Below the pieces are notes generated by a model. The model saw nothing but the letters and a program-made list of their open reading frames with translations. It made no database searches and was not told where the DNA came from. A program made the translations under genes and the position numbers. A stretch of DNA of 64,000 nucleotides from Pycnococcus provasolii (taxonomy: Eukaryota > Chlorophyta > Pseudoscourfieldiophyceae > Pseudoscourfieldiales): NCBI GenBank assembly GCA_049487715.1, contig CP150554.1, positions 744,001-808,000 on the forward strand, written 5' to 3'. Below are positions 39,907 through 49,085 of the stretch, in pieces; the first letter of the stretch is position 1, and each line of letters begins with the position of its first letter.

Positions 39907-40734
39907 ATGGCGCCTCCCGTCCTCTCAAGTGTGATGTTCCAAGAGACGTTCTGGTCGTCCTTGAGCGCCTTCCTATTGTGTGGATCCGTGCACTTCTCCA
40001 AACTCGTCATGCCTCACGTCGCGACCCTAACGAACACCTACACGCCGGAATTCGCATACCTCGTAGACAGCACCAACACACTCCTGCTCACGCTCTTCGT
40101 TCTACTCGTCCTGCTCGCACTCCCGCCGTTCGCGGGACGCGCACACTACAACCCGTGCGTCACCATCTTCAACCTGTTCGGGGGAGCGTGCACGATCGAC
40201 CAGGCGATCCTGAGGCTCTTCGGACAAGCGGCGGGAGCGACTGTCGCCGTTTACGGGCTGGGGAAGTTCATCGCGCTCTTTCCCAAGGAACTCGAAGGCG
40301 TGCCGCTCGCAGCGCCCAAGATCGCCACTGGCGTCGACTTCCAGACCGCTGTCATGGTCGAGGCGGGCGTCGCAGCCACCGTGATCTTCGCAAACGGACT
40401 CATCGACATGATGGGACTCCTGCCCACGCCGCTCAAGCAGGTGGCGGGCGCGGCTGTCTACATCGGCGTGCTCGTCGCGGAGCAGGGAAAGTACACGGGA
40501 AGCATCATGAACCCGCTCACGGTCATGGCACTCATCGCGCACGAGCTCGGCGGGTACGCCCCGCTTGCGCTTGACGAGCTGCGCATCGCCGAGCACCTCG
40601 CGCCGTACGCGCTTGGCGCCTTTGCGGGAAGCGCGGCACTGGGCGTCGTCATGCGCATCCTCGGACTCGTCCCTGGCCAGTCTGCGCGTCGCAACGTTCA
40701 GTCTGCTCGGGGGGGTAAGCAGAAGATGAATTGA
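39907..40734 (+). CDS. SIP-like (small basic intrinsic protein) aquaporin
   Basis: Aquaporins are six-helix channels with two re-entrant NPA loops. This 275-residue protein has the two-fold hydrophobic pattern and degenerate pore motifs: the first loop reads HYNPCVTIF and the second reads GSIMNPLTV, so NPA is replaced by NPC and NPL. Such changes are typical of the SIP group in plant ER membranes. The C-terminus is basic (SARRNVQSARGGKQKMN). Permeability is uncertain because the pore residues differ from classic aquaporins. It converges on Fip1 with 56 bp between stops. Confidence 0.8.
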   Translation: MAPPVLSSVMFQETFWSSLSAFLLCGSVHFSKLVMPHVATLTNTYTPEFAYLVDSTNTLLLTLFVLLVLLALPPFAGRAHYNPCVTIFNLFGGACTIDQAILRLFGQAAGATVAVYGLGKFIALFPKELEGVPLAAPKIATGVDFQTAVMVEAGVAATVIFANGLIDMMGLLPTPLKQVAGAAVYIGVLVAEQGKYTGSIMNPLTVMALIAHELGGYAPLALDELRIAEHLAPYALGAFAGSAALGVVMRILGLVPGQSARRNVQSARGGKQKMN

Positions 40735-40790
40735 TTTGGGTAAAGTTGAAATGATGGACACATTAAAATGGCTTACTTATTCAAAAAAAT

Positions 40791-42242
40791 CTAGTGGCGA
40801 CCACGCCGATCGCCTCGTCGATCTGGGCTTCGGCTGCGCGGCCGTTCACGCCGTCCACGATCGCGGTAGTCACGGTTATCGCGATCCCGGTCACGCCGAT
40901 CGCCTCGTCGATCTGGGCTTCGGCTGCGCGGCCGGTCACGCCGTCCACGATCGCGGTAGTCGCGATCCCGGTCACGCCGATCGCCTCGTCGATCTGGACT
41001 CCTGCTTCGGCTGCGCGGACGCTCGCGCCGTCCACGATCGCGATCGTCTGGTGGCCCCGGTGGTGGTGGCCCTCGTCTCATCGGCGGGTTCGGGCACTCT
41101 CGTGCAAAGTGGCCAGGCTGGCCGCAGTTGAAGCACACCATCGGCGGACGCCCACCCATCATCATATGCGGTGGCGGAGGCCCGCCTGGCCCACCCATCA
41201 TCATATGCGGTGGCGGAGGCCCTCCTGGACCACCCATCATCATGTGTGGTGGAGGCATCATGCCACCACCGCCACCGCCGCCTCTCGACTCATGGTCTCT
41301 GTCTTTTCGCTCGCCGCCACCATCCGTGCCGCCGCCACCACCACCGCCGAGCTCAACGGCGTCCTCGTCGTCGTCGTCGCCGCGTCCTCTGCCTCCACCC
41401 TGCGGCGGCGGCCCGCCCCACATCTGCGGCGGCCCGCCCCACATCTGCGGCGGCCCACCCCACATCTGCGGCGGCCCACCTGGCGGCCCACCCCACATCG
41501 GTGGTGGCCTGTGCATGCCTCTCCCGCCCATCATACCGCCACTCGCCATCTGCGGCTCGTCCTCGGTCGTGGCAATACGCCCGCTCATGCTGCACTCCTC
41601 GCGCTTGCGCAGCACTTCCTCCCGGTACTTGTTCCAGGTTTCTGGGTCAAAGTCGTAGTTGAAGTAGTCCGTCAGCTGCGCCTTTTCGTCGTACCACTTC
41701 TGCTGAGAGGCTTGTATGTAGTCGATGTCGAGCTCGAAGATGTCGCCGTGCCCAAGGTTTGTGAACTCCTTGTACTCGTCGGGTAGAACCTTCGTCTGTC
41801 CTGGCAGCTTTATGATGAGGTTCGTCCTGCCCTTCGCCTCGCTCGGCCAGACTGGCTGGTCGAGGTTGTCGCACTGCGCTTGCAGTTGCGCGACGCGCGG
41901 CGGCAGGAGGAACTGGCTCTTCTGCATGCGCTGCATCGGCGCGCCATATGCGCCCGCCCCTGCCCCTGCGCCTGCCCCTGCACCCGGCGGCGGCGGCCCA
42001 CCTGGCGGCTTGGGCATGAGTGGTGGTCGCGGCATGTGCTGAGCAGCCCCTGGAGGCGGCGCGGACGGCGGTGGTCGCGGCGTGAATCGCGCGACAGGCT
42101 GAGGCGCGGGTGCGGGGTCGTCAGGAAGCGCCCACGCGTCCGCGGCGCCGTTACTATTGTTGGCACCTGTACCTGCACCTGTACTTGTACCTGCAGGCAC
42201 TTCGCCGTACAGCGCGGCGAGCTCGTCGGCGTCGTCCGCCAT
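40791..42242 (-). CDS. FIP1: Fip1-like polyadenylation factor with CCHC zinc knuckle
   Basis: Fip1 is the CPSF subunit that recruits poly(A) polymerase and binds U-rich RNA. The 483-residue single-exon product has an acidic N-terminus (MADDADELAALYG) and a proline-rich stretch. The Fip1 motif TDYFNYDFDPETWNKY lies at about 193-208. A glycine-rich region with repeated MWGGPPQ and HMMMGGPGGPPPP units follows. A CCHC zinc knuckle, CFNCGQPGHFARECP, comes next at about 369-383. The C-terminus is Arg/Asp/Ser-rich repeats as in Fip1 RD domains. The knuckle resembles that of CPSF30 and is unusual in Fip1. The DNA coding for the RD repeats has two near-identical copies and a third variant. Confidence 0.87.
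   Translation of the reverse strand: MADDADELAALYGEVPAGTSTGAGTGANNSNGAADAWALPDDPAPAPQPVARFTPRPPPSAPPPGAAQHMPRPPLMPKPPGGPPPPGAGAGAGAGAGAYGAPMQRMQKSQFLLPPRVAQLQAQCDNLDQPVWPSEAKGRTNLIIKLPGQTKVLPDEYKEFTNLGHGDIFELDIDYIQASQQKWYDEKAQLTDYFNYDFDPETWNKYREEVLRKREECSMSGRIATTEDEPQMASGGMMGGRGMHRPPPMWGGPPGGPPQMWGGPPQMWGGPPQMWGGPPPQGGGRGRGDDDDEDAVELGGGGGGGTDGGGERKDRDHESRGGGGGGGMMPPPHMMMGGPGGPPPPHMMMGGPGGPPPPHMMMGGRPPMVCFNCGQPGHFARECPNPPMRRGPPPPGPPDDRDRGRRERPRSRSRSPDRRGDRRDRDRDYRDRGRRDRPRSRSPDRRGDRRDRDRDNRDYRDRGRRERPRSRSPDRRGDRRGRH
40797..41045. repeat. About 85-90-bp repeats coding for the Fip1 RD domain
   Basis: Three copies of a segment containing CCGATCGCCTCGTCGATCTGG start near 40805, 40889 and 40973. 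They encode DRRGDRRDRDRD-type units at the C-terminus of the Fip1-like protein, so the domain grew by in-frame tandem duplication. Confidence 0.75.
41395..41485. repeat. Tandem MWGGPPQ-coding repeats in Fip1
   Basis: An about 21-bp unit (CCACATCTGCGGCGGCCC type) repeats in tandem and encodes the glycine-proline repeats before the zinc knuckle. Confidence 0.7.
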
Positions 42243-42755
42243 GGTGGAAAAGGGAGGGGATGGGAATGGGGAAGGGAAGGCGCCGCCAATACCAGGTCAG
42301 GGGGAGGGGAGGTGGTCAGGGGGGGAGGGGGGGAGGAAGAAAAAACCCTAAAGGTTTCCCCCTACTTCTTGTACCACTAGGGCTCGTTCTAAAAACCCTA
42401 ACTCAGTAACCCTAACCCTAATTCAGTAACCCTAACCCTAACCCTAACCCTAACCCTAACTGATTGCTCCCAACCCCTACCGGGTACAGCCCGAATCTTC
42501 CCTCCCCTTTTTTTCTTTTGCCATTTGTCAGTCTCTCCGGGCACTTTTGCCTCCCACCGGACAGCCGGACGCACCTGCGCACCAACTCATCCACTTCAGA
42601 GACATGGACGTCAGCCTTGTTCTCCGCCTTGGTTCGTAAGCCACACCATAGTACTACCCTCTGCTCTGCTCATCTTTCATCTTTCTTTCATTCTTCTCGC
42701 ACCTGGCTTTTGTTTTGACGCTCGCTGGTTTCATTACATTCGTACGTCACTGACC
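42243..42755. other. Divergent upstream region, Fip1 / dual-specificity phosphatase
   Basis: Contains a purine-rich stretch (42243-42345), the longest perfect CCCTAA array of the window (42395-42460), and pyrimidine-rich leader sequence. An open frame runs upstream of the phosphatase ATG but has no ATG of its own. Confidence 0.6.
42395..42460 (+). repeat. Telomere-like CCCTAA array upstream of phosphatase gene
   Basis: About nine CCCTAA units in two blocks separated by short ATTCAGTA-like spacers. They read CCCTAA on the coding strand of the gene starting at 42756. Confidence 0.85.
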
Positions 42756-43463
42756 ATGGCCTCTTCTGTACTGCACCCTGATTCTGGGGTGTGTGGAGTT
42801 ACGGACGAGAAAGAGTTCGGTTCAGCTTCGGTTGCTTCGGTTGCCCGCTGTTCTTTGCCCGTTGTTGAGCGTTTGCACGTACACATTCGTGAACTATCCG
42901 CTATGCCGCTCTGGTTCCTCCGAGAATGCCAAAACGAATCGCTCACGCCAGGGAACGGACCCACGGACATTTGCAACAAACAGCTGTACATTGGAGACGT
43001 CTTCCACGCAACGGACCAACAAACCATGAAAGATTTCACGCACGCTGTCAACTGCACGCCAGACGCGCCGAACGCTTTCCCGGACAACGTCGTGTACCAC
43101 CGAGTTCCAGTGCGCGACGACGAACAGGAGGATGTCGGCGCGAAACTAGACGATGCGGCTGACTTCATTCACGACGCAATCACCTCCAGCGAAAACGCTA
43201 AGGTCATCGTTCACTGCATTCAGGGCGTGAGCAGGTCTGTCACCGTCGCCATCGCATACCTTCTCAAGTACCAACGCGACGTCTTCCACACAAGCCTGTA
43301 CGACGCTCTCGCACATGTGCGTGAAAGAAGGGGACCCGTGCGTCCGAACAACGCCTTCTATCGCACGCTACGTGCTTTTGAAATGCGGCTCAGGCGTGGC
43401 GCGGGCGACGACGGTGATTTATCTCCCATACCGGACTTGTACCGTGACTGTGTCTTTGCTTAG
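42756..43463 (+). CDS. Dual-specificity protein phosphatase
   Basis: DSPs remove phosphate from Tyr and Ser/Thr residues, often of MAP kinases. The first ATG in frame is 42756, giving 235 residues. The signature HCIQGVSRSVTVAIAYL lies at about 151-167, with the catalytic Cys and the P-loop Arg. The general-acid Asp lies in the VPVRDDEQED segment (about 109-118). The motif YIGDVFHAT is the usual N-terminal strand of the fold. The protein lacks a kinase-interaction (Cdc25-like) domain. It converges on the Nudix fusion gene with 54 bp between stops. Confidence 0.9.
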   Translation: MASSVLHPDSGVCGVTDEKEFGSASVASVARCSLPVVERLHVHIRELSAMPLWFLRECQNESLTPGNGPTDICNKQLYIGDVFHATDQQTMKDFTHAVNCTPDAPNAFPDNVVYHRVPVRDDEQEDVGAKLDDAADFIHDAITSSENAKVIVHCIQGVSRSVTVAIAYLLKYQRDVFHTSLYDALAHVRERRGPVRPNNAFYRTLRAFEMRLRRGAGDDGDLSPIPDLYRDCVFA

Positions 43464-43517
43464 TGGCAATTTATTAAATCGTGTATGTATATAACTTTCA
43501 GTTAATGCAACGTCTTC

Positions 43518-45257
43518 TTAGTACCCACCGTCGTGCCAAGAGACGTCGAGGAAGGGGTAGGCATGTTGCACGATCGCTGCAGAAAGGTCATGCAGCGGTT
43601 GACGTTCAAAGGGAAATGCATTCGAATATCCATAAACGACGAATGACCCGTAGCCAGAGCGAGTGACGCCGTCGTTGCCGTCGCCATCACACCATGGATT
43701 AAACTCGATGCGCCCGCCACCAAGCGGTTCTACCTGCAGACGCCTTTTGTCATCAATCGCACGACACTCCCCAACCAGCTGCCGATAGCAGTCCATGTGG
43801 TATCCGTAGTCGTCCAATTCGTGAATGCGAACGACGAGCTTGCACTCGTCCGTCATCACGTCGCTGACCACACACAGCACGTACTTTCGTCTCCAATGCT
43901 TGTGTCCGTTAGACAGCGCGTCGAGGTTCGGCGCGCTAGAAATGCGCTCGATAAGGCCACCTCCTTCGACGGCGGCACTCGTGTCAGTGCCGCGAATGTC
44001 GTCAAGCCACCTGTCCAGAAGACGACGAGCGAGAGAGTGTTCCCCAGGCACCTGCACCGGAGGCGATGCCGCATCGTCATTCTCGTCGCCGTAGAATGCT
44101 CTCGAGAGCATCGCAGCCTCCGACGCATCGGTCGCACCTCGTAAGGTAGCACGCAGGTAGTCGCGGTGGAACCAACGCACGTCTGCCAATTCCGCGTCGT
44201 TCGAACGGCCAAATGGCACGCGCGTCGGCGGCGCCGACGGCAAAGCCACCGTCTGCCCCGCTGCTCCAACAAGACGCGGAGGATTTTCGAATGTAGGCGG
44301 TGGTAGCTTCGTCTGATAACCCACCATCAAGCTTCGTGGGAAAGGCCATGGCTGACTCTCCTGGTAAATCATCTCTGCGTCGCTCACGTCGACGCCGCTC
44401 TCCTCCTGCACCTCGCGTGCGAGACACTGCTCGAAAGTCTCGCCGAGCTCGAGAAAGCCGGCAAGCGCAGAATAGCGTCCAGGAGGCCACTTGGGATTTC
44501 TGCCAAGAAGCACCCAGTCTCCGCTCGTGACAATCGTGATGATAGCAGGATCAGTCCTGGGAAATTCGCGTCGCGAGCACCCTTCTCCCGTGCACTTCGC
44601 GCTCTTCCCGTCGTCTGACCGATGCATCGGTGCGCCACACCGGCTGCAGAATTTGTTGGCAATCTGCCAGCTGACGAGCCCACAAGCCTTCGCGAGCACC
44701 GACGCGTCGTGCCTGCCAATGTGTGGTCCTTCAAGCTTCACCTCAGCAAATCGCGACGACGACGACGACGAAGAAGAAGAAGCACCGTCGTCCGCGACGA
44801 CGACGAACACGTGCGCGCCGCTTTCCTGCGTCCCGAGGTAGCTCGGCTTTGCGTCTCCCGCGAGTCGCCTTGCGTCGTCGCGGCCGAGATACTTCGCTTG
44901 CACGGGCTGTCCCGTCGCCTCGTCGGTGCTGATGAGCGCCTTTCTCGCGTTTTGGGACACGACCACAAAAAGCGACGACGGATCGTCGATGGCCTGCGAC
45001 ATGTCCAATATCTGATGCGTGTGATCGTGGAGCCGAACGTCCGCGTAGAAGGGCGGCAGGTCGTAGTGCCTCGTACTACTCAGGCCAAGTAAGTCTAAAT
45101 CTCTCGCAACCACGTTATCGCGCTCTGACGAGGACGCGCACGGAGTGTGAACAAGTGCGCGCCGGCAAGTGTACCCCCCTGACGGCGGCGTGCTCAACCT
45201 ACTCCTCACGCACCTGACGGCAACGACGGCACACCGCACGCTTGCAACGGCGGCCAT
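43518..45257 (-). CDS. Fusion: NADH pyrophosphatase (Nudix) + phosphohistidine phosphatase (PHPT1/Janus)
   Basis: The ATG at 45257 gives 579 residues in one exon. The first 45 residues are Arg/Ser/Val-rich, like an organelle presequence. A zinc ribbon (CSRCGAPMH ... CTGEGC, about 203-226) and Nudix box (GFLELGETF through REVQEESGV, about 262-283) follow, then SQPWPFPRS, the signature of NADH pyrophosphatases that hydrolyse NADH or decap NAD-RNA. After about residue 455 the protein becomes a PHPT1-type domain: YHMDCYRQL with the catalytic histidine, LGGGRI, VYGYS and a final SWHDGGY. PHPT1 removes phosphate from protein histidines. I know of no such fusion as a common architecture. The open frame extends into the 3' end of the ABCF gene, but that part is not protein-like. 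Confidence 0.9.
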   Translation of the reverse strand: MAAVASVRCAVVAVRCVRSRLSTPPSGGYTCRRALVHTPCASSSERDNVVARDLDLLGLSSTRHYDLPPFYADVRLHDHTHQILDMSQAIDDPSSLFVVVSQNARKALISTDEATGQPVQAKYLGRDDARRLAGDAKPSYLGTQESGAHVFVVVADDGASSSSSSSSSRFAEVKLEGPHIGRHDASVLAKACGLVSWQIANKFCSRCGAPMHRSDDGKSAKCTGEGCSRREFPRTDPAIITIVTSGDWVLLGRNPKWPPGRYSALAGFLELGETFEQCLAREVQEESGVDVSDAEMIYQESQPWPFPRSLMVGYQTKLPPPTFENPPRLVGAAGQTVALPSAPPTRVPFGRSNDAELADVRWFHRDYLRATLRGATDASEAAMLSRAFYGDENDDAASPPVQVPGEHSLARRLLDRWLDDIRGTDTSAAVEGGGLIERISSAPNLDALSNGHKHWRRKYVLCVVSDVMTDECKLVVRIHELDDYGYHMDCYRQLVGECRAIDDKRRLQVEPLGGGRIEFNPWCDGDGNDGVTRSGYGSFVVYGYSNAFPFERQPLHDLSAAIVQHAYPFLDVSWHDGGY

Positions 45258-45441
45258 ATCGCTTTGTGAGTAATAATCCACTCCGTAGAATGGGTGGTCG
45301 AGGAAATCGGATCGGGGAGATATTGATGCGAGATTCCAAAAAGAACACAAGTGGGGGTTAATCAGGGCAGTGTGGTAGATCGGTAGGCTGAAAAGAGCGT
45401 ATACTTTATGGATAACTATGGATAAGTTTACTGTAGTGCAC

Positions 45442-47691
45442 TCACTCGTCATCCTCATCCTGCTCCTTGATGATCTCATCCATCAGCTCGTCCTTGTACT
45501 CGTCGAACGTGCCGTGGTACTTCTTCACGGTGCCGTCCTCCACAATCCACACCTCGCTCACCTCCTCGTCATCGCACACGCGGCTGATCAGACGCGCGTC
45601 GTGGCTGATGATCAGCACGCCGCCTTCAAAATCTTCGAGCGCGTCCGCGAGTGCGTCGATCGACTCCATGTCGAGGTTGTTCGTTGGCTCGTCGAGCAGC
45701 AGAATGTGAGCGTTGCTGAGCGCGATGTCGGTGAACACGACGCGAGCCTTCTGGCCACCGCTCAACTTGTTGATTGGCTGCAGGTGCGCGTGGCCTGGCA
45801 GACCAAATCGGCCTAGCCTACCTCGCATCTCAGCCTCGCGCAGGCCGCTCTCGGGGAAGCGGTCGAGCAGATACGACACGGGGTTCTCGTCGTACGTGAG
45901 CTTATCGACGAAGTGCTGGCTGTACGTGCCAATGCGAAGCTTGTGAGCCCGCCGCGACTCGCCAGCGGTTGGCGTGAGGTCGCCGGTGATTAAATTTAAC
46001 AGCGTCGACTTGCCCGCGCCGTTGGGTCCCACGATGGCAATTCGGCTCTTCGTGTCAATACCCAAGTTGATCTTCTTCATGCTGAAATCCGTTCGACCAG
46101 GGTACTCGAACTCGACGTCGTTCATCTGGATGGGAACGCTGCCGATGTCCGTAGGCTCCGGGAAGTGGAATTTCACCGAGTAGTCGTTCCACTTGCGCGG
46201 CGCGCGAGGCTGGTTCGCATCCTCATCGCCACCCATGTCCTGGCCGCGCTTGCGCTGCTGCTTGTTCTGCTTGTTCTGCTTCAGCTCCTGCTGGCGATCG
46301 AGCTTCTTCTGCTTGTCGCTCGTGCCGCTCGCCTTGGCCTGCTTCAGCGCCTTCTGGTACTTCTCGTACTCCCTGTTCGCCTCCGTGCGGCGCTGAAGGT
46401 AGCTCGACTCGAACGACTCGAAGTTGCCGCGGTACTGCTGGAGCTGCTGGTCGTGCACGTGCACGATGTCCGTGGTAACATCGTTGAGAAAGTCTCTGTC
46501 GTGACTGACGACGATGAGCGTCTTCTTCCACCTCTGCAGGTACTCGGTGAGCCACAGTGCCGCTCGCAGGTCGAGGTGGTTCGTCGGCTCGTCAAGCAGC
46601 AGAAGCGTCGGCTGAATGTACAGCGCGCGCGCGAGGCTGACGCGCATGCGCCAACCTCCGGAGAAGCTCTGCGTTGAGTTGTGCATGCTGAATCGTCCTG
46701 GAGTGTTTGAGAACCCGAGGCCGTGAAGAATTTTCGACGCACGCCCTTCGGCGGAATCCGCATTCTTCAGCCGCAGCTTGTCGTACACCTCGTTCAGGCT
46801 GGTCGTGGCCTCCTTTTGCTTTTCGTCATCGAGCGACTCGTCGAGCGTGAGCGCCGACAACCTTTTCTCCTCCTCTAGCAGCTGCATGAGCTCGACGTCG
46901 GACTCAACCACAGCCTCCAGGGCAGACTTTTCGCTCGCAGCCACCTCCTGCTCAACGAGCAGCACGTCGATGAAGTCGGGCACGGGGATCTTCCTCCTCG
47001 CGATGAGCCGCATCAGCGTAGATTTTCCGTGTCCGTTGGGTCCGACAAGTCCGTATCTCCTCTTCTCGGCGATGGTTATAGACGTTCCGTCAAAGAGCGC
47101 CTTACCCTTGACGCGCACGGTGAGGTTGTCCACCTTGATGTCGCGCGCCTGGCTGACAGCGTCGCTGCTCATGGACTCGCCCTCTCCCTGGTAGCTGACG
47201 TCGAACGCGTCGTCGTCGTCACGCATCGCCTCCTTTTTGGCTTCTGCAACCTGCGCCGCGAGCATCTCTGCCTTTCGGTCTCTCTTCTTTTGTTCCTTGG
47301 CGTCGATCGTGGCTGTGGCAAGCGTACCCTCCTCTTGCCGTCCTCCACGCCGCGGCCCTTCGTCGTCGGACGACTCGTCTGACGACGACGGCAGAGCGGT
47401 CATGTATCCGCCAGCTGCTTGCGGTCGATTGAGTGCTGCGGGTGGGATGCGCCGCTGCTGAGGCTGCTGAGGCTGCTGCGGCTCGGCTTGGCCTTTTCCT
47501 TTTCGTGCGGATGAACTTCTGTGATGATGTTTGCCTGATGATTCGGATGATTTGGACCCATCCTTGTCCTTGGACGAGTGCTTCTTCTCAGACCTCTCCG
47601 ACTTCTCCGACTTCTCCGACTTCTCCTTCGAGGACTTCGACGACTTCTTCTCCTCCCCCTTGGACGAGGACTCCGAGGACTTCTTCGGCAT
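45442..47691 (-). CDS. ABCF family ATPase (GCN20/ABCF4-like), ribosome-associated
   Basis: ABCF proteins have two ATPase domains without membrane segments and act on ribosomes; GCN20/ABC50 relatives modulate initiation and eIF2 kinase signalling. The product is 749 residues. A Lys/Ser/Glu-rich N-terminal region covers about 1-185. ABC1 has Walker A GPNGHGKST, signature SGGWRMR and LLLLDEPTNHLD. ABC2 has GPNGAGKST, LSGGQKAR and LLLLDEPTNNLD. The linker between the two is Lys/Gln-rich. The last residues are acidic (EQDEDDE). The ATG at 47691 opens with MPKKSSESSSKG. The Nudix fusion gene lies downstream in the same orientation. Confidence 0.94.
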   Translation of the reverse strand: MPKKSSESSSKGEEKKSSKSSKEKSEKSEKSERSEKKHSSKDKDGSKSSESSGKHHHRSSSARKGKGQAEPQQPQQPQQRRIPPAALNRPQAAGGYMTALPSSSDESSDDEGPRRGGRQEEGTLATATIDAKEQKKRDRKAEMLAAQVAEAKKEAMRDDDDAFDVSYQGEGESMSSDAVSQARDIKVDNLTVRVKGKALFDGTSITIAEKRRYGLVGPNGHGKSTLMRLIARRKIPVPDFIDVLLVEQEVAASEKSALEAVVESDVELMQLLEEEKRLSALTLDESLDDEKQKEATTSLNEVYDKLRLKNADSAEGRASKILHGLGFSNTPGRFSMHNSTQSFSGGWRMRVSLARALYIQPTLLLLDEPTNHLDLRAALWLTEYLQRWKKTLIVVSHDRDFLNDVTTDIVHVHDQQLQQYRGNFESFESSYLQRRTEANREYEKYQKALKQAKASGTSDKQKKLDRQQELKQNKQNKQQRKRGQDMGGDEDANQPRAPRKWNDYSVKFHFPEPTDIGSVPIQMNDVEFEYPGRTDFSMKKINLGIDTKSRIAIVGPNGAGKSTLLNLITGDLTPTAGESRRAHKLRIGTYSQHFVDKLTYDENPVSYLLDRFPESGLREAEMRGRLGRFGLPGHAHLQPINKLSGGQKARVVFTDIALSNAHILLLDEPTNNLDMESIDALADALEDFEGGVLIISHDARLISRVCDDEEVSEVWIVEDGTVKKYHGTFDEYKDELMDEIIKEQDEDDE

Positions 47692-48130
47692 GGCTCACGG
47701 CAAGAAAACGTGAACGCCGACGCGGATGGATGGCGGCGGCGTTTGGGAAAGAGCGGCAAACCAAACCCCAAAAAGCTCTTCGAACCTGCAGCTGCAAAAA
47801 AAGGAAAGCAATGCGGATAGGAATCAGTCTTGGGGGGGATCCCTCGTTGCTCCTTCTTTGGGTTACGGCTTTTTAAAGTTCTTTCAGTGGTAAATTTCCT
47901 TTGGGGACACCGGTCGCGTTCGTGTAAAGTAGTACTTTTTTGTGACTTGTGAACTTGTGCAATTGTGCGTGAGTGTTGTTATTTGTGAGGAGGTAGACAT
48001 GTGACTTGCCTACAGGTCTTTCTTTCTTGTGCCTCCATTCGTGGCGGACTGGTGGGCGGGACTCCCGTGTCGGTCTAATAGAGCTACATCTATTAATCAG
48101 GCAAACCGCGTTGGCATCCGTACGACATTT

Positions 48131-48268
48131 GGTTGCGTCAAGATCTACCGCATCAGTTCAAAGCACACGAAAAAATCATACGTCGGGAGTACAACGCAAA
48201 CTTTGAACGACATGCTGTATCAACATAAGAAACTCGCAAATTGCACTTCGTCGAAAATCATTCAGTGT
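48131..48268 (+). pseudogene. GIY-YIG endonuclease-like fragment
   Basis: The plus frame reads VKIYRISS, then SYVGSTTQTL, then QHKK and CTSSKII. This is the N-terminal half of a GIY-YIG nuclease domain of the kind common in large DNA viruses of algae and in homing endonucleases: KIY for the GIY strand and YVG for the YIG strand. The frame has no ATG close upstream, and homology ends abruptly after the SSKII segment, so the catalytic Arg/Glu part is not all present. It is best read as a remnant of an inserted element, or an exon of an unrecognised gene. Confidence 0.5.
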
Positions 48269-48874
48269 CGGGTTGCGAGGCCGCGGGTGCAGGAGGGCGT
48301 TGGGGTTTTGGTTGTCCCCCTTCTTGTATGGTGAGGTGAGTGGGTGTTTTGTTTGGTGTTGATTGGTGAACGAGAAGGTTGAGGTGTGGGATACCTCTTA
48401 TATGGAGGTGAGGATTTGGTTGGATAGGTGTCGGTGACGGCCCGAGGGTTTCCCGGCCCGAGTGACGTACCACGCACAGCCACTGCCAGCGGGGTTTATC
48501 AGGCAGCGCCGGGTCGGGGTGGAACAACAACCGCCTGTACAGTCACAGAGTGGTGAGACTGAAGTGGCGCCCAGCGAGTGGCAACTGCCACCTGAGTCGC
48601 TGGTTGACACTGGCACCGAGGCGCCACTGGCGAATAACCAAACGGCAGATGTGCCTTGGACGGACGTTCAATCAGCCAGCAATTCAGGTGACAAGGTCAC
48701 GGAGATCGCTGCATTGACGACACGCGGGATTACCGCTCGGTTGTGCCTGCACCTGGGGGGCTCTGGCGGCAATGAGAACCGTGGTGAAGTGCGCTTGGAC
48801 CGTGTGGCGGCAACCGCTGACTTGGTGAGGCGTATCACTCAAGGCAAGGTGAAGGTGTGAATGAGAGGTAAAGA

Positions 48875-49085
48875 ATCAGGTAATGAGAGGTAATCGAAAG
48901 GGAATAAATTTTTTCGTGATTCCATTCGGCGACCTCTCCTCCATATCCGCCTCCTCCATTTCGTCGAGCACGGCGAGCGCGTCGTCGCACAGTCTAGCAT
49001 ACCCAAGCGCGGCGATGAGCGCTACTTGGCCAATTCGTTCTACATGAATAATGTGTTGGAGAAAATGGAGTGCAAACTGTTCCAA
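48875..49085 (-). pseudogene. PPR-repeat-like fragment
   Basis: The minus frame contains VALIAALGYARLCDDALAVLDEME, which has the helix-turn-helix spacing of one pentatricopeptide repeat. PPR proteins bind organelle RNA. Only one repeat can be seen, stops flank it, and no ATG is close, so this is probably a broken copy or chance similarity. Confidence 0.3.

Noticed and set aside
45258-45479. Upstream extension of the Nudix fusion to an ATG at 45479
   Set aside because: The extra residues overlap the 3' end of the ABCF gene and have no targeting or domain features; the ATG at 45257 gives a plausible presequence.
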